64,000 nt of DNA from Pedobacter metabolipauper (GTDB lineage: Bacteria > Bacteroidota > Bacteroidia > Sphingobacteriales > Sphingobacteriaceae): contig NZ_SNYC01000004.1 in NCBI RefSeq assembly GCF_004362715.1, positions 744,001-808,000 on the forward strand, read 5' to 3'. The position numbers were made by a program, and so were the translations under genes. The notes beneath the pieces were generated by a model. The model saw only the letters and a program-made list of their open reading frames with translations. It was not told where the DNA came from and did not search any database. This document shows positions 61,800-64,000 of this stretch, in pieces (positions within the stretch are counted from its first letter, which is position 1; each line of letters starts with the position of its first letter).

Positions 61800-62533
61800 T
61801 CAGATTATATAAACTATTGTATGGGTTACTGTTAACGATCAGATATACCCATCGTTTTAGCCCGGCACTACTAATAAATAAGAGGATCGTAGTCGTAGGA
61901 CCAGCCAACTCCGCCTACAACACAAATAAAGGCAGCGAAATCGATGCGTATGATTATGTGGTCAGGATTAATAAAGCGCCAAAGATCATACAAGACGGAT
62001 CGTTTGCAAAAGATATTGGCGCTAAAACAGATATCCTGTTCCATTGCTTTTTCGAAAATGATTTTAAGGGCGGCGGACCGCTGGATTTCGAACTTTTTGA
62101 TCACCTGGGAATTCAATATGTTATTAATCCCATTCCAACCTATTTTGGCTGGCGCGGGATCTTTAACTTTTATAAAAAATATCTTAAAAAACGGCCGGTA
62201 TATATCCTTCCTAAAAATTACTATACAGACGTTAAAATGAATTTAGAACCATTCAGGCCAACAACCGGCCTCTCTGCTTTATGTTTCCTGATGGATCAGT
62301 CATTCGCTGAATTATTTATTACCGGATTTACCTTTTTTAAAACACCATACGGAGAAGGATATAGAGACGAACTAATTGATGTGGATAAGAATAAAGCTTT
62401 TATTGATAAGGAAAAGCAGCACAATATAGATTTGGAACTGGAAACGTTTAAAAAAATCCTGGAACGTGCAAAATTATTAAATAAGAATATCCTGCTTGAT
62501 GAAGCCCTTCAGCAGATCGTTAAGCAAAATTAA
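61796..62533 (+). CDS. GT29-like sialyltransferase candidate
   Basis: This 245-aa protein carries the sialylmotifs of GT29, the family of animal and plant sialyltransferases. The L-motif reads VVVGPANSAYN (32-42), then G-S-E-I-D and YDYVVRINKAP (52-62), then DIGAKTD (73-79). It mirrors the GxEIDxxDxVxRxNxAP and DVGxKT pattern. The S-motif is RPTTGLSALCFL (154-165) followed by LFITGF. The VS motif HX4E is H209 to E214 (HNIDLE). The disulfide cysteines of animal enzymes are absent, as expected in a cytoplasmic protein. The start is GTG with 4-bp overlap (GTGA) with the phosphatase gene. A short basic, hydrophobic N terminus may attach it to the membrane. Confidence 0.78.
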   Translation: MIRLYKLLYGLLLTIRYTHRFSPALLINKRIVVVGPANSAYNTNKGSEIDAYDYVVRINKAPKIIQDGSFAKDIGAKTDILFHCFFENDFKGGGPLDFELFDHLGIQYVINPIPTYFGWRGIFNFYKKYLKKRPVYILPKNYYTDVKMNLEPFRPTTGLSALCFLMDQSFAELFITGFTFFKTPYGEGYRDELIDVDKNKAFIDKEKQHNIDLELETFKKILERAKLLNKNILLDEALQQIVKQN

Positions 62534-62542
62534 ATTTAATCC

Positions 62543-63778
62543 ATGCAAAAAAAAACAGTATATGTATTAATGCCGCGGAACAGCAGGGCTTGGCGGGGTG
62601 CTGAAGCCCTTTGGGTTACAGCAGCAGGATGGGCAGGTGCTGCAGAACAACACTACGGCAGTTCGTGGATTGGTACTTCAGACACCGTAGCTAAAGCCGA
62701 AGATGTTTTGCACTATCCCTTAGGAAGTACAACTGTTGTCAATACCGATAAGAAAGGTAAATACCCCTGGTTGCCAATGGTATTTAAAACGTTGCTTAAA
62801 GATATCCTGTTGAAGCGCTCACAACCTAAAGAATGGGCAATAGAAAAAGATGGGCCCTGGAAAGATGAGACCGTTAAAATGGTTTGGGAACAACACGATT
62901 TATTTCCGGGACCTGGTTATAAGATCGCAAAAAAACTAAAGGTTCCATTTGTACTATATGTGCATGGTCCTGCGGTTTGGGAAGCCTCAAAATGGGGGGT
63001 AAAGAGACCGGTATGGGGCAATTGGCTCGAGAAAAATATAGAAGCCGCCTCATTAAAAAGAGCAGACCTCGTTGCTTGTGTAACGGAAGAGGTTAGGCAG
63101 AAATTGATTGACATGGGAGTTCAGGAACATAAGACCTTAGTAAGTCCCATGAGCGTGGATAATAAACTGTTTTATCCGGGAAAAGATGTACAGCACCTAA
63201 AAAAGGAACTAAAAATTGAGCATAAGACCGTGATCGGCTGGACAGGTAGCTTTAGGTCTTTCCATGGTTTAGATACTGTTGTAAAGGCTTTTTTAAAAAT
63301 ACATAAGAACCATCCGGATACCGTGCTTATATTGGTTGGAGATGGTTCTGAAAAAGAACACATTGAGCGCCTCGTGCATAAAATGGAGCTGCAGCATGTA
63401 GTACTGTTCCCAGGCCGCAAGCCTTTTGCAGAGATCCCGGATTATGTGGCCTGTTTTGATATTGCATTAGTAAGTGCAAAGACAGCCGAAGGATTTCATT
63501 ATTCTCCAATTAAACTCCGGGAATACATGGCTGCAGGGAAAGCGGCCATTGCGCCATTGGCAGGAGATTTGCCGCTTCAGTTCACCGAAGGAGAGCAGGT
63601 CTTGTTTTATGAAGCCGGTAATGAAGAGCATTTGGAAAGCCGGCTCCAATTGCTGATTAACGATGTGCCATTTAGAAACGCATTGGGCCGAAATGCGAAT
63701 GAATTTGTAACCTCATCTTCAACCTGGCTGCATGAGTTAAAAAAAGTAATCGCAAAACTGGAAGCCAATACATTATGA
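62543..63778 (+). CDS. Glycosyltransferase, GT4 family
   Basis: This 411-aa GT-B glycosyltransferase has VIGWTGSFRSFHGLDTVVKAF near 230, LILVGDGSEKEHIERL near 262, and the donor loop SAKTAEGFHYSPIKLREYMAAGKAAIAP near 312-340 with the E-(x)7-E-type spacing altered by an insertion. The N-terminal region is unusually tryptophan-rich (SRAWRGAEALWVTAAGWAGA). It follows the GT29-like gene by 9 bp and overlaps the next start by 4 bp. Confidence 0.88.
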   Translation: MQKKTVYVLMPRNSRAWRGAEALWVTAAGWAGAAEQHYGSSWIGTSDTVAKAEDVLHYPLGSTTVVNTDKKGKYPWLPMVFKTLLKDILLKRSQPKEWAIEKDGPWKDETVKMVWEQHDLFPGPGYKIAKKLKVPFVLYVHGPAVWEASKWGVKRPVWGNWLEKNIEAASLKRADLVACVTEEVRQKLIDMGVQEHKTLVSPMSVDNKLFYPGKDVQHLKKELKIEHKTVIGWTGSFRSFHGLDTVVKAFLKIHKNHPDTVLILVGDGSEKEHIERLVHKMELQHVVLFPGRKPFAEIPDYVACFDIALVSAKTAEGFHYSPIKLREYMAAGKAAIAPLAGDLPLQFTEGEQVLFYEAGNEEHLESRLQLLINDVPFRNALGRNANEFVTSSSTWLHELKKVIAKLEANTL

Positions 63779-64000
63779 AGATTTTCCAGCTTATCCAAAA
63801 ACCACAGTTAAGGGGTGCAGAAATGTTCGCCTCCCAGCTCTCCGCTAACCTGGAATTGACAGGAGATGAGGTCTGCCTGATCAGTTTGTTTCCAGGTATG
63901 GCAAAGCTTCCGTTTGAAGGAGAAAAGATTGAACTCAATAGGCCCATAGGAAAGCGTTTTTTTGATTTAAAGGGTTGGAAACAACTCGCCGCTTTAATAA
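63775..64000 (+). CDS. Partial glycosyltransferase, N terminus only
   Basis: The frame opens at an ATGA overlap with the previous stop and stays open to the window edge (75 codons). The start MKIFQLIQKPQLRGAEMFASQL is typical of the N-terminal half of GT4 enzymes (the RGAE motif with following helix). The rest of the gene lies beyond the window, so the family call is provisional. Confidence 0.6.
   Translation, partial: MKIFQLIQKPQLRGAEMFASQLSANLELTGDEVCLISLFPGMAKLPFEGEKIELNRPIGKRFFDLKGWKQLAALI

Noticed and set aside
1..64000. tRNA, rRNA, insertion sequence, integrase or phage genes
   Set aside because: None was recognised on either strand; no transposase motif or terminal inverted repeat pair of an IS was seen.

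Overview
The window looks like a chromosomal segment of a Sphingobacteriaceae-type Bacteroidota, most like Pedobacter. The reasons are a SusC/SusD pair next to a hybrid two-component system, two-domain Wzi-type outer-membrane proteins, TAnnTTTG-type -7 promoter boxes, mostly absent Shine-Dalgarno sequences, and moderately AT-rich DNA. All calls come from reading the sequence; no database search was run.

Region 1 (1-7735) is metabolic and regulatory. It holds a three-gene oxidative L-fucose-type catabolic operon (FAH-family hydrolase, fuconolactonase-like amidohydrolase, SDR), a convergent Xaa-Pro aminopeptidase and small lipoprotein, a 527-bp intergenic stretch with hairpins, a 57-aa basic protein, and an RsbQ-like alpha/beta hydrolase translationally coupled to a PAS-PAS-DHp protein that has neither an ATPase nor a phosphatase domain.

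Region 2 (8016-21048) is a compact polysaccharide utilisation locus: a hybrid two-component regulator, SusC, SusD, a GH130 mannoside phosphorylase-family enzyme, an MFS transporter and an unrecognised secreted protein. No endo-acting glycanase is present, so a small, already released mannoside is the likelier substrate.

Region 3 (21055-25320) is a mixed interval: a zinc-finger methyltransferase, a small zinc-ribbon protein, an outer-membrane barrel, a UDP-galactopyranose-mutase-like flavoprotein and a CgeB-like glycosyltransferase.

Region 4 (25510-39804) is a first, apparently complete Wzx/Wzy-type polysaccharide operon. It has GDP-mannose 4,6-dehydratase, a multi-SLBB export protein, a Wzz-like protein, a MurJ/Wzx-like flippase, five glycosyltransferases, a hexapeptide acetyltransferase, an EpsG-like polymerase and a WecA/MraY-like initiating transferase. 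Three outer-membrane barrel proteins follow (39819-44782), two of them tandem Wzi paralogues.

Region 5 (44831-64000, running off the edge) is a second export system (Wza lipoprotein, Wzc-type tyrosine kinase) followed by a long, visibly more AT-rich sugar-building operon. It contains a TviB/TviC-like pair for UDP-GalNAcA and a PglK/MsbA-like ABC transporter. Its core is an unusual nonulosonic-acid (sialic-acid-like) module: an SpsF-SpsE/NeuB pair, a NeuA-like CMP-sugar synthetase, a HAD phosphatase, a polysialyltransferase-like GT-B enzyme with DEG and HP motifs, a protein carrying the L, S and VS sialylmotifs of the mainly eukaryotic GT29 family, a GT2-cytidylyltransferase-like fusion, and a DRE-TIM pyruvate-aldolase-like enzyme fused to a second Rossmann-like domain. 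No NeuC/LegB/PseB-type gene is visible, so the sugar cannot be named. This module is the best candidate for an undescribed system in the window.
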